NCBI RefSeq assembly: GCF_017591435.1
Contig: NC_059268.1
Location: forward strand, 14,326,684-14,390,683
Reading direction: 5' to 3'
Length of the DNA stretch: 64,000 nucleotides
DNA from: Portunus trituberculatus
Lineage: Eukaryota; Arthropoda; Malacostraca; Decapoda; Portunidae
The notes beneath the pieces were generated by a model. That model was not told the origin of the DNA, did no database searches, and worked only from the letters and a program-made list of their open reading frames with translations. Positions 13,014 to 25,004 of this stretch are shown here, piece after piece. Made by a program: the position numbers and the translations under genes. Position 1 is the first letter of the stretch; each line of letters starts with the position of its first letter.

Positions 13014-13311
13014 CCAATGGTCCCAAACAGACAGCTTGCGGAAGCGATTTAAATGACACGTGCCTGACTCACCATTGTCATTAGTTAAAGAGTACACAGA
13101 TAAGCCTAATGCGCTCCCCGTGTCCTGCATGTCCCTTTCTCCTTGATCTCTGTCCTTCTCTCTCTCTTCCTGTGCCCCTTCAAATGAGTTCCGTCTTCCT
13201 GTCTTCCTCTGTCCCACTATCTCATCCTGTCTCATCCTGCCCCACTGTCAATGTCAACCAGTGTCGCTATGTAGGAAATGGATGTTCACTATGTTACTAA
13301 TGCTTATGTCT

Positions 13312-13455
13312 GGTGGTGGTGGTGGTGGTGGTGATTTGTAATTAGATTTTTCTTTTGTTTCTTATCTATATCTTTAATGGCAATCTTTTCTTTTTTTTGT
13401 TTGTTTCTTTACGTATGTGTTTTTCTTCGTTTCTTTATGTATGTATGTATGTATG

Positions 13456-13531
<76 letters not shown>

Positions 13532-13615
13532 CAAACTTTACCACACTCTCACCACCACTAGCACCATCACCACCACCACCACCACCTCTATCACCACCAC
13601 CACCACCACCACCAC
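13312..13615. repeat. (TGG)n, (CT)n and (CAC)n tracts
   Basis: A short (GGT)n lies at 13312-13333, pure (CT)n at 13457-13529, and (CAC)n-rich sequence at 13553-13617. Any apparent poly-Pro or poly-Ser proteins are repeat translations. Confidence 0.9.
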
Positions 13616-13857
13616 CATGACCCCATCTCCTGCCTCCTCATTAAACACACAAGATCTAAACTGTATATGTGGAAACTGGCCAAGACTAAAATAATAGTCA
13701 CTGCAGATGCACTTTTTAGCCAACTTACACCTGCATTCTGAAACACTTCTGCGCGCACCTCCACTACTTAGAAAATGAATAAATGGTTGCAGTGACCCGG
13801 GTTTTTAAGATGCTTTTTTTTTTATGGTCTGAGCGAAAGACTGACATTCCTACCTAA

Positions 13858-14079
13858 TTAACTCCTTCAGTACTGGGATGTATTTTAATCTGAGTTTTGG
13901 GTATATAATCTCACCATTTTATTGACATTGGGAAGGATCTATGAAGGTCAAAACGCAAAAGATTAATGGCCACACTTTTCACTATTTCAATCCCCCACAT
14001 GAGTTTCTGAAGCTGTATAAAATCACCAAACAGTAAGCAGAATGAATATGGAAACGCGTCACGGTACTGAAGGAGTTAA
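13858..14079 (+). mobile_element. TTAA-flanked MITE, copy 3
   Basis: It starts TTAACTCCTTCAGTACTGGG and ends CGGTACTGAAGGAGTTAA. The terminal inverted repeats match each other even at the position that differs from the other copies (CTCC/GGAG), so the ends co-vary. Confidence 0.8.
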
Positions 14080-14595
14080 CCTCATAAGCACTCTAAGAAA
14101 CCGGCTGAACATCATTGTGGGTTTTTTCAAGGTAGTCATGGCGAGAGAAGAAAATGTATTAACTGTAACGTGCCGTGTGCGAGCCGACTAACGCGTGACG
14201 CACCAATCAACGATATGCTTTCTTCCCGTGCACGTTACTATAATAGCCACCAGGTGACGGCGTGCTCACCTGCCTGGCTCATCATAAGACAAAGCAAGTA
14301 GGTGGTTTGCTACGCCAGGGACGATTTCACTTCCCACGCAGCGCAAGAGAGGGAGTTCAGCATTTTATTTTTATTTTTTCCTGTAATGGGTGAAAACAAA
14401 TTAAGCTCCAGGTGTTGATAGTGACGCAGGGAGAAAGGGCGGATTAGTTGAGGAAATTAAAGTATGTGAGAGAAAACAGCTTAGAGAAAAAAAAAATATA
14501 TTCGTTTCATAAAGTCAAAAACACCAGTTAAAAGAAAAAAAGAATATAAATGTACAGAGGAATTATTAGACGCACAATTAACAAGAAACAACGTA

Positions 14596-14599
<4 letters not shown>
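14080..14599. other. Intergenic, no gene seen
   Basis: No coding segment, tRNA-like head or recognised repeat. Confidence 0.45.
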
Positions 14600-14902
<303 letters not shown>

Positions 14903-15004
14903 CTGTATGAAAAAAAAAAAACTCATTAAGGCACAGATGTGGCTGGTCAAAATATGCAAATGAACTCAGAAAAAGGTGAGTCAATATTTAGTTTCGTCAC
15001 TACT

Positions 15005-15240
15005 GAAAATTGAAACCTCACGCGTTACACTGGAAGCTCTCCCATCCCCTCCCTTACACCATAACCCTACTCCTGGTCACATTGAAAATAACTCACGCGT
15101 TACATTAGAAGCTCTCTCCCCCCCAACGATCCCTCACACCACAACTCCGCTGCTGGTCACATGGAAATTAACTGAAAATTGAAATATCACGCGTTACATT
15201 GGAAGCTCTCCCTCTCTACCCTGCCGCTGGTCACATGGAA
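15005..15240. repeat. Three-unit minisatellite
   Basis: Three tandem units of about 75-95 bp start near 15016, 15092 and 15188. Each has a CTCACGCGTTACA(C/T)T(G/A)GAAGC start, a CT/CCC-rich centre and a CTGGTCACATGGAAATTAA-like end. Not coding. Confidence 0.8.
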
Positions 15241-15739
15241 GTTAATTTACATGGAAGAGACAAATATACACACTACTATAGGTGTCCGTGTCCTTATCCT
15301 CGTCTCTCTGTGAAATATACTTGTGGTCATGACACGGTAATGAGTTTTGGGGAAAAAAATGAGTGGATTTATTCATCATATTTATCTGGTATCGAGAAAA
15401 GATGAGTATTTTTAAACATTATCATTATTATTAATTTATTTTTATCTATTTTTTTTTTTTTTTTTGTATCACTCAAACACTCGGTTCTGGCTGTCCAACT
15501 CCCCACTCCCCGTCAAAAAAATAATAATAAATAAATAAATAAATAAATGAATAGATAGAAAAGGAGCACCAAAAGCATTTCAGATTAAGACGTAATGATT
15601 GAGTGGTATTTGAGTAAGTCATTAAATCTATTGGTGCTTTATTAGTTTGCTTTACATTTTTTTTTTTCGTTCTTTTCCTCACGGTATTCAACTTTCTCCT
15701 TTTCTTTTTATGTTACATGTGCCTTTATATTTCTTGTAG

Positions 15740-15813
15740 TAGTAGTAATAGTAGTGATGATGATGATGATGATAATGACGATGATGGTGGTGGTGGTGGT
15801 GGTGGTGGTGGTG
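15740..15813. repeat. Compound AGT/GAT/GGT trinucleotide tract
   Basis: (AGT)n, then (GAT)n, then (GGT)n in sequence. Confidence 0.85.
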
Positions 15814-15942
15814 ACACACAAGCTCGAGTTAAATGGTAAACAGTCAAGCCCAGCAAGGAAGGAAGAGGAAAATGTGTGTAATTATAGTGTGTTTGACCTT
15901 GCACCTCAGCTGGCACTTACTTCCTTACGGGGAATCTGCATG

Positions 15943-16226
<284 letters not shown>

Positions 16227-16228
16227 CA

Positions 16229-16511
16229 CCGCGTAGTGTAGTGGTTAGCACGCTCGACTCACATTCGAGAGGCCGGGTTCGAGTCCCGGTAAGCGGCGAG
16301 GCAAATGAGCAAGCCTCTTAATGTGTGGCCCCTGTTCACCTAGCAGTAAATAGGTACGGGATGTAACTCGAGGGGTTGTGGCCTCGCTTTTCCGGTGTGT
16401 GTTGTGTGTTGATGTGGTCTCAGTCCTACCCGAAGATCGGTCTATGAGCTCTGAGCTCGCTCCGTAATAGGGAAGACTGGCTGGGTGACCAGCAGACGAC
16501 CGAGGTGAATT
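16229..16511 (+). repeat. tRNA-derived SINE, head type B
   Basis: The head (16229-16300) folds as a tRNA-like element. It has an acceptor-like CCGC..GCGG pair, an A box TAGTGTAGTGG, an anticodon arm CTCGA-loop-TCGAG with CAC in the loop, and a perfect B box GGTTCGAGTCC. Its tail (from about 16331) matches the neighbouring SINE: CCTGTTCACCTAGCAG, AGGTACGGGATGTAA, CCGAAGATCGG, GAGCTCTGAGCTCG. It ends in (AC)n at 16511. The 5' body (AATGAGCAAGCCTCTTAATG) differs from the neighbour. Confidence 0.85.
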
Positions 16512-16530
16512 ACACACACACACACACACA

Positions 16531-16821
16531 CGCCCGGTAACTCAGTGGTTAGAGCGCTGGCTTCACAAGCCAGAGGACCGGGGTTCGATTCCCCAGCCGG
16601 GTGGAGATATTTGGGTGTATCTCCTTTCACGTGTAGCCTCTGTTCACCTAGCAGTGAGTAGGTACGGGATGTAAATCGAGGAGTTGTGACCTTGTTGTCC
16701 CGGTGTGTGGTGTGTGCCTGGTCTCAGACCTATCCGAAGATCGGAAATAATGAGCTCTGAGCTCGTTCCGTAGGGTTAACGTCTGGCTGTCTCGTCAGAG
16801 ACTGCAGCAGATCAAACAGTG

Positions 16822-16823
<2 letters not shown>
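16531..16823 (+). repeat. tRNA-derived SINE, head type A
   Basis: The head (16531-16603) is tRNA-Val(CAC)-like: GCCCGGTAACTCAGTGG, the arm CTGGC-TTCACAA-GCCAG, and a B box GGTTCGATTCC. The same head and 5' body occur in the truncated copy at 1-137. The tail is shared with the SINE at 16229, and the copy ends in (AC)n starting at 16824. It sits directly on the (AC)n tail of the preceding SINE. Confidence 0.85.
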
Positions 16824-16874
<51 letters not shown>

Positions 16875-17062
16875 AATAGATAAAAATAAAAAAAATCTTG
16901 TAATCTTTCTCCTGTATTACTGATATATCGTCTAAGTACTTATAAACTACTACTACTACTAACCTATCTACTAACCTACTACTACTACTACTATGTACTA
17001 CTGCACATGACTGGAAACAACTGACGAACCACAATGAGTAAAACAGCAACTATAATATTTAT

Positions 17063-17141
<79 letters not shown>
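16824..17141. repeat. (AC)n, (ACT)n and (GA)n microsatellites
   Basis: (AC)n at 16824-16872, interrupted (ACT)n at 16947-16992, and pure (GA)n at 17066-17141. Confidence 0.95.
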
Positions 17142-17143
<2 letters not shown>

Positions 17144-17589
17144 CAACACGCACGTTTTTCTTTACAGCTACACGCTTTCCTCTCCTCCCATGTTCTACTT
17201 TCCCTTTCATTCACTCACACCGCTCACTCCCTCACGCCACTCTCGTTTTCTCTCCCACAAAAAATGGTCTTTCCTAATCTTGCGTAAACAAACCCTCCCT
17301 CTTGACCGCTGGGAAGGTAATACATAACATTCATATTCATAAACTACTACAGTCGCACTCAAGTATATAAATCACACGCTGGAAGCCGCCGTTTTCTTTT
17401 TTCTTTCTTTTTTAATAGTTTTAATGGGTGACTCAAGTATTTACGTAAACTGGTGGTGAGGTCTTAATATCGAGGTTTCGGTGATTCATTTTTCACATTT
17501 GGGTCTTAGATATTCGTGTTTAGATTGTGATGCCAGAATGTCAATGTTACGTTTTGTCTACTGTTATTGTTCCTGCTACTGCTACTATT

Positions 17590-17594
17590 GCTAT

Positions 17595-17626
<32 letters not shown>

Positions 17627-17630
17627 GTAC

Positions 17631-17719
<89 letters not shown>

Positions 17720-17840
17720 GTGTCGCTGTTGCTGCTACTATTATTAGCAAACCACCAGCCCCGCTACTATTACTATAACCTCTATCGCTTCTGCTACTAC
17801 AATTACTGTCACCACCACCACTACCACAACAACAATAACA

Positions 17841-17870
<30 letters not shown>
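17590..17870. repeat. (ACT)n and (AAT)n trinucleotide tracts
   Basis: (ACT)n at 17596-17626, a 90-bp (AAT)n tract at 17629-17718, then mixed ACT/CAC repeats to 17870. The long predicted poly-Asn, poly-Ile and poly-Leu frames are repeat artefacts. Confidence 0.95.
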
Positions 17871-17872
<2 letters not shown>

Positions 17873-17997
17873 AACTACCTTTACAACCAGGTAAGTACAA
17901 CTCTCCTACAAATTTTTCATCACCTTTTTGCGAAACATTCACTCCTAAATAAAAGAATCACATTACTGGTCACGGATTCAACAACACACTACCTCCC

Positions 17998-18028
<31 letters not shown>

Positions 18029-18967
18029 CACACACACAGACAGACAGCACACACCTTTCCACGCCAGAGAAGCACAGGTGTTCCGGGAGGCTGTATGGCA
18101 GGTAGTAATTCTCCACAACCGGTGCTGGCCTCTTGTATATGTCTTCATACACAGAGAGATGCCAACACGCCATTTTCCACGTTATTTTTATCTAGTAGAT
18201 GCTAACGACCTGAGGGATGACTGGCTTCGTTACTGTTCTTAATGGAGAGGGCGGTAACTGGTAGAAGAGTGTGGGTGTTTGTGAGTGAAGGTTCAAGGGA
18301 GGCACTAACAAGGGATAAGGCTGAGATACTGTAAGAGATGCTACTGTGTTGGTTTAACGTGACGTGCCTGCTGGCTTTTGCGTGCTCTAGTGAATGAACG
18401 CAGGAGGTATCAGCTTGGAACCACATTCTTGAACACTACAGCGTATCACCTCGATTACTTCTTTAATAGCTTGTACTGGAAGTTGTTATGGGTTATCAAG
18501 AGTGTTTTCCTCAAGAGAATTCAATTAATGGTCTTGGTGATCGCTGGAAAATAGTCCTGATAGAGTAAAGTGTTTAAAAATTAAGAGGTTATTGTAATCG
18601 CTTCCCATACGAGTAAATACATTGGCTTGTATTCTTATGCACTGCGTATCATCTAATGAGCATTGTTTTCAAAGGCCACAGTGATATTTAGTCAAGTTCA
18701 CATAAACGTTTTTCTCAATTACAATGCACAATCTTTCTTTTGCAGCCTTTTTATGCTCTCGTTTGTATTTCTTTGTATGTCTTTGTTTGTATTCTAAAAA
18801 ACAATAAAATAAATCAATAAACAAATCACACTCATTATTAGAAAAAAATGAGAAATAATAAATGTGAATTGATGAATACGTGAATAAATGGAATTTTGTG
18901 ATAAAAAAAATGTAGCTATCTTTTCGTAAACTTATTGGAAAGTTCTTTTTATCAGAGTATAATCATT

Positions 18968-18969
<2 letters not shown>
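17871..18969. other. Intergenic, no gene seen
   Basis: Contains a short (CA)n at 18015-18039. Otherwise AT-rich without recognisable coding or repeat structure. Confidence 0.5.
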
Positions 18970-19046
<77 letters not shown>

Positions 19047-19137
19047 CCACTACTACAACTACTATCTACTACTACTACTACTACTACACTTCCATACTCA
19101 AAGACTTTCACTCCAATATTACAAGAACCACACCTTG

Positions 19138-19220
<83 letters not shown>

Positions 19221-19454
19221 ACCACCACCACCACCACCACTACCACACTTCCCAACAGACGCGAGGAGGAGGTACGCGAGTGAAGGCAAAGAGAGAGAGA
19301 GAGACGCTTCCATTCCTCTTCCTTCCTGCTGCCCTGGAGTGTTAATAGCAAAAAAAAAGTAAAGGGGAAGGGGCGCTCATCATAGGCCTAGTTAACTTTG
19401 GATCAACTTTCACTTGCTGCGTCACGACAGGATAGGCCTATTGCTTGGCTGGAT

Positions 19455-19519
<65 letters not shown>
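18970..19519. repeat. Three (AC)n tracts with ACT/CAC extensions
   Basis: AC tracts at 18970-19044, 19139-19219 and 19459-19519. The first runs into (ACT)n and the second into (CAC)n. Confidence 0.95.
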
Positions 19520-19521
<2 letters not shown>

Positions 19522-19569
19522 TACGTACTATCTATAAAACATGCTATTAGGAAAAATATAATCTGACTT

Positions 19570-19830
19570 GCTTTTTTTTTTCTTTTCTACGTTAATTAGC
19601 TGGAAATTAACACTTTTGTATACTGTACCAATAATTCACCCACTTTTTTTTTTTTTTAATTAGAGTTTTCCAGTATTTCATGACATATATAAGTGCTTTT
19701 TTCTTTTTCTTTTCTACTTCAATTAGCTGGAAATTAACACTTTTGTATACTGAAACAATAATTCACCAGCTTTCTTTTCTTTTTCAAGTCAGAGATTTCC
19801 AGTATTTCATGATCTGTATTTCACTTTTTT
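19570..19830. repeat. Two-copy tandem duplication, about 130 bp
   Basis: TTAGCTGGAAATTAACACTT, TTTGTATACTG, AATAATTCACC and TTCCAGTATTTCATGA occur in the same order twice, from about 19575 and about 19705, with moderate divergence. Confidence 0.85.
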
Positions 19831-19940
19831 CTCTCTTATATTATTGCTTTGTATTTGATCTTGTTTCTTCATTGCTTATTTTATTCTACTATTTATACTT
19901 TTCCCTGTTTTGTATATTCTATTGTTTGATTATTATTCTT

Positions 19941-20151
19941 TTAACCCGTCATTACTGGTACGCATTTTTATCATGAATTGTTGGTATGATTAAGCGATTT
20001 TATTACATTATGAAGGGTCTATGGAGGTCAGAAGATTAATGGCCTGAGTCTTCACTATTTCAATCCCCACATAAGTTTCGGCAACTGTATAAAATCACCA
20101 AATAGTAAGCAGAATGAATATGAAAATGCGTCTCAGTACTGAAGGGGTTAA
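19941..20151 (+). mobile_element. TTAA-flanked MITE, copy 4
   Basis: It starts TTAACCCGTCATTACTGG and ends CAGTACTGAAGGGGTTAA with the family's interior motifs. Confidence 0.75.
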
Positions 20152-20251
20152 TAAAATCTATATTTGCATATCTTTACATTGTTTTTTTTTCATACATACT
20201 TAATAATCGTATAACATTATTAACTTCATATTGTCGAATCTTGCTTTTTTT

Positions 20252-20487
20252 TATTTTTCCCTTGTAATTCACTGAAGTCTTACCTTGATCATTATTTTTC
20301 ATTACATTAGTTACTTTATCGCTTGTTTGTAATTTAATTCTGTTTCCACTTCTCTGAAAATTCCTTGTTATTTTTCCCTTGTAATTCACTGAAGTCTTAC
20401 CTTGATAATTATTTTCTCATTACATTATTTACCTTATCGCTCGTTTGTAATTTAGTCCTGTTTCCACGTCTCTGAAAATTCCTACAT
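20252..20487. repeat. Two-copy tandem duplication, about 119 bp
   Basis: TTTTTCCCTTGTAATTCACT, GAAGTCTTACCTTGAT, TTTATCGCTTGTTTGTAATT and CTCTGAAAATTCCT appear twice in tandem with few differences. Confidence 0.9.
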
Positions 20488-20729
20488 ATTTCTATGGTCA
20501 CTTATAAGCTAGGCCTCCTTTATTTACTCATTACGCGTCCGATTTTCAAGTTTAAAATAAATACATTACCCATTCACTTTGGATGAAAGGAAGGCGGCTG
20601 AACAGAGAACATCCTAGTGACCAGACAGCCTCCTTTTCCTACACATTTCACATGCAAATAAGACCCATTACAGCCTGTCAAATCAGCATAATTCTGACGT
20701 GCAGCTGACACCTATACTTTGAGGAAGAC

Positions 20730-21050
<321 letters not shown>

Positions 21051-21084
21051 AGCATCACTTCTCCAGACTTAGCCATCGCTGTTC

Positions 21085-21385
21085 GTTATAAAAACACTGG
21101 ATGGGTGGAATAAACTGAGTAATCTGCTTCTTAATGTCGAGTCAACAGTGGTCTTTAAAAGATAAGACAAATTCATGGATAAGAATGGATTTTCCCATTA
21201 GGAACCAGCACCGAAGAGACGTTTTTGTTTATTTTCCTTACTATTTTTCTTGTCCTTGGCCGATCCCCTTCTAAACTTAATAAATAAATGACTAATTAAA
21301 TAAACACAGGCATGTTTTACACAGGAACTGCCACGTGTAGACCTGCTGACTCTTTATAAGCTTTCCTCTAATGTTCTTACAACAC
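21085..21385 (+). mobile_element. Decayed LINE 3' end
   Basis: Matches the CR1-like 3' region at 2200-2426: TGGTCTTTAAAAGATAAGAC, AATTCATGGATAAG, then after an interruption GGAACTGCCACGTGTAGACC and TTTCCTCTAATGTTCTTA. An AT-rich insert of about 90 bp divides the two parts. Confidence 0.6.
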
Positions 21386-22675
21386 AACACACTGATTGGT
21401 ATTCGGTATGCATGAGTGGTAAGATGAGGAGATGACTTGCAGCCTCTCACTGATTGGTTAGCGTGACCTTGAAGAGGACATGTTGGAAGGTGACCCAGCA
21501 ACACTGCCCACCATCTGCCAGGGTCCACATTCTCAAGCGTCTTGGCGCCTTATCTCTCCCTTTTAACATGCTTTGGAGGAGGTTTTCATTTTTTCTTCGT
21601 ATGTTCTCATGTTTCTAGCGGGAGTTAAACAAGTATTATGCATCATGAATGGGGAAAATACACTCACGAGAACACGACTGGAGAGAAAAATAATCCTGGT
21701 GGTATAACAAAGCCTTTCAAAACAAACCTAACATTCCGCACGGATAAGGACACTGTAAAATTCCTCTTGTCAAGTGACTGGCGATGTTGGTGTGAACTAT
21801 ATGGACTATCAATGTGTGTAATGTACATATACTCATTATCTTAATGGTTTCCTTTGTGGCTGATAACTGACTGGGAGTAAAAGACATTTTATAATTAAAG
21901 TATTATGATCTTATTTTCAAAGACAGCTGAATTTGAAAACATTCCTCTTAAAGAACTGCCACGGATGAAACTACCAATTAAGATTAGGGTTCTTCATTTT
22001 ACACAACTGCAAACCGTCCTCTATATGTGACTAGCTATATACTTTCAACCTCATATTAACTTCAGTAACATTTGCGGCCTCTAACTGACAATCCTTAGAA
22101 CACTACCTCTCCTCTGCTAAACCTCATCATTTCCCAACCGAAACGCTTGTGACTGACTCAACTAGCAGTAACCTCTTCTCTATTCCTTCCTACTTTTGCT
22201 AAAATAATTTTCACTTCCGGCTCTAGCCGAATTCACACGACCAAAATCCAAACTTACTGATCAAAGGCGACCATGCTCTCTACGGTAGTAGGCTACATGT
22301 CTCACGCGTCTTTCTGCCCTGGAGAGAATGCGCCATCAGCAGCGTCACTGCCGACGACAAAATGAGTAGGCCTGCCAAATATCCTTATAAACGGGAAAGC
22401 CCTACATCACATGAAAATTGGGATCTAGGATCGCTCGGTAGAGATGGGGATGAAACGACAATTATGTTAGAAGGCCATCTGTTTATAGTCACTAGATTAT
22501 GTACTGTACATGCAAAGTAAAAGCAACACTCACCAAGCGACATCATCCCACACTCCAATTCTCGTCAGTCATCAGATAGTGATGAACAATAGTTGAGAGG
22601 TTCATCCATCCCCACAAAGCTAAAGATGACTGCGATGAGTGGCTGAGGTGTTCACGCACTGATGTATAGGCTACA
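21386..22675. other. Intergenic, no gene seen
   Basis: Single-copy-looking AT-rich DNA. No ORF of note, tRNA-like head or tandem repeat. Confidence 0.5.
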
Positions 22676-22676
22676 C

Positions 22677-23051
22677 TCACTTCCAGTGTGGCTTATTTCC
22701 TGTATCCTTCAGTATTACGAATGGCAAATCCCTTAATCGACTGACAATCTCATCGCAGTTCAGGGATTCTTCGCACATCTGAAGTTTCAGAGAACCACGC
22801 CAAGGACAACATTCTTTCAAAGGTTTACTATTAACTAGATATTGACTGTCACATTTAAATAGTAGTTGTCTAAGTTTATCGTGTATATTTCTTTTTATTG
22901 TTATCAGAATTTTCACGAACTCGTCATTAAGTCTAATCGTAAACGCAAACACAAATACACTTATGTATCTTTTTGCACGTAATACCCTAGGGATATTTTT
23001 CACTATTCTTTTCTTGTTTGTAGCGTTAAAACACGTGGTCACAAATATCAC
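22677..23051 (-). other. Open frame ending at a donor-like site, uncertain
   Basis: An open frame of about 124 codons has protein-like composition (CEESLNCDEIVSRLRDLPF near its end). The reading ends where CACTGGAAGTGAGTGTAG contains a consensus splice donor, as expected of a coding exon. But the frame has no upstream ATG (its first codon is GTG), I see no acceptor on the other side and no domain, and no following exon was found. It could be an internal exon, a repeat fragment or chance. Confidence 0.2.
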
Positions 23052-23759
23052 ACATTACTGTATCGTCAATACTTGCACTAGTTTTTCGGAAAATTTCACC
23101 TTCCATGATGCTATGACAACACCACTTCTGTTAAGATGAGCTGGCTTTCACACACAAAGAGCAAACTTTGCATTTGCAATGGGTAACATAAGGGTGGCCT
23201 GGCCATGGCGGCAGCATGGAGTCCCGAAAAGCGAGTTATCACTGGGAATTCTTTACACCCGGCTGCTTGCAGCCTTCCTAAGCAGCCGACAAGTTTCACT
23301 GGAAAACATTCACACGGTCGATAGCAGCCACTGGTTCGCTAGCTGCTGTATAAGAACATAAACAATGAAGAGTGTCTTACAAACAAGCTCCTCTGCTGAC
23401 AGGCAAGTGCTACACCCTGCATCGGCACTCCCTTGTTTCCTTTATTAGGCTACCAATGCTTCATTTATCTTGTTTTGCCTTATTTTCCATAACTTATACA
23501 GGATGTTCTTGATACTCAATTTTTTCCACATATTTTTTTTTTTATTAGAATTTCTTCATCATCCTCAACGACAATGCAGCGTAAAGTTGTAAACTTACCA
23601 ATTGCACGTCTTTTATATATATTTTTTAATCAAGAATAATTTAAATATCTCATTTACCTATTATAGAAAATGGTGCACTCACTGGTTATTATTAAAACAA
23701 TTTCCAACATTAATCCTTCTAGTTTCAATTTGGTATTGATAGCTATTCTCATTTGATCC

Positions 23760-23968
23760 TGAAAAATTGTCGAGAAGTGGGATGCTGGTATTATAAAGGA
23801 ACTAAATTTGAGCCATACAGAATTAAAATCAATTAAGAAAGGAAAACTAAAAGATAGGATTAGAGACTGGGATAAGAAAACATGGCAAAAGGAAATAGCA
23901 GAAAAATCAAGTTTGACAATATACAAAAACTGGAAGAAAGAAATGGCAGAAGACGGTGTCTGACCAGC
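23760..23968 (+). mobile_element. C-terminal fragment of a LINE ORF
   Basis: The translation reads KKGKLKDRIRDWDKKTWQKE, then EIAEKSSLTIYKNWKKEMAE and a stop. The charged W-x3-M/I-x2-KSSL-x2-Y-x2-WK pattern resembles the extreme C terminus of some arthropod non-LTR retrotransposon ORFs. Only this end is present. Confidence 0.45.
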
Positions 23969-24190
23969 ATGTCTTTATTTATTTATTTTTTTTTTCAAAG
24001 CAAGATCTAATCACCTTACACTAAAAGATAGGAACAAACACACTGATGGAGAGTGTGACAGCAGCCTTGAGGATTTAAAACTATTTATTTTTTTGTTATG
24101 GTGTCCAAGATATCAGGAAAAAAGGAGAAGGAAAATCATCTTACAGAAGCCATGCATAGAAGAAAATACTATTGGACAATTGCTTTCTTG

Positions 24191-24317
<127 letters not shown>

Positions 24318-24444
24318 GGTATACGAGATGTGGAAAAGACAGGAAGTCAGCGGAAGAACTTGTTGGAATGAGCAGAGTAAGAAAATAGAAAGATCATGGA
24401 AGCGCCGATGGAAAGTCTAAGCTGTTCTGTATAATACCACAACA

Positions 24445-25004
24445 CAGTGGCGTGCTAAAAGGGGGGGAGGGCGGTCCGCCCCGGGTGACACCCTGAGGGG
24501 GGTGCCATATGAAGAATACAAAATTGTATAAAAAAAATTATTGGATAATATTTATAACCCTTTGCAAAAAGATAAGGATAACACATTAGTACATTACATA
24601 AAATTACCCTACTATGGCCATTTGAGTTTCGTGATTCGGAAAAATCTTAATCATTTACTGAAACAACACTTTCCGGAAAGAAAGTTTAACTTTATTTTCT
24701 GCAAATCTTATACTCTGAAATCCTTCTTTCCTTACAAAGTTTCAATTCCTTCATTCCTAATATCTAGTGTTGTGTATGAATATGTTTGTTCGTCGTGCAA
24801 GCGACGATATGTTGACGAGACGAAGCGCAACTTGATGCTTCGTGTTGCCGAACAAAAGGGTGTCTCGGCACGAACTAGGAAACCACAACCCCAGCTGTTT
24901 TGACTCGCTTCGCTCGGCAGCCCCCTTTCCCCAACATCCACCTTTGGGAGGGGGTGCAAAGGAATGATCTGCCCCGGGTGCCAAATACTCTAGGAACGCC
25001 CCTG
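24445..25004 (+). mobile_element. Non-autonomous DNA transposon with G/C-rich termini
   Basis: The left end CAGTGGCGTGCTAAAAGG and the right end CTAGGAACGCCCCTG are inverted repeats. The subterminal GGTCCGCCCCGGGTGACACC on the left mirrors CTGCCCCGGGTGCCA on the right. A Penelope-like fragment (24541-24905) occupies the middle, so the element looks nested. No transposase is visible. The flanking duplication is not clear. Confidence 0.65.
24541..24905 (+). mobile_element. Penelope-like element fragment (linker plus GIY-YIG start)
   Basis: An uninterrupted 120-codon frame reads IKLPYYGHLSFVIRKNLNHL, FPERKFNFIFCKSYTLKSFF, then VVYEYVCSSCKRRYVDETKR and LMLRVAEQKGVSARTRKP. In Penelope-like retroelements this segment links the reverse transcriptase to the GIY-YIG nuclease. 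The CxxC followed by RYV(G)ETKRxLxxRxAEHKG is the start of that nuclease. The Gly of the GIY-YIG half-motif is Asp here (YVDET) and the catalytic tail is missing, so it is not active. Confidence 0.75.

Noticed and set aside
16531..16603. Functional tRNA-Val(CAC) gene
   Set aside because: The tRNA-like fold is good, but it continues into a repeated SINE body and an (AC)n tail, and the same head and body recur at 1-137.
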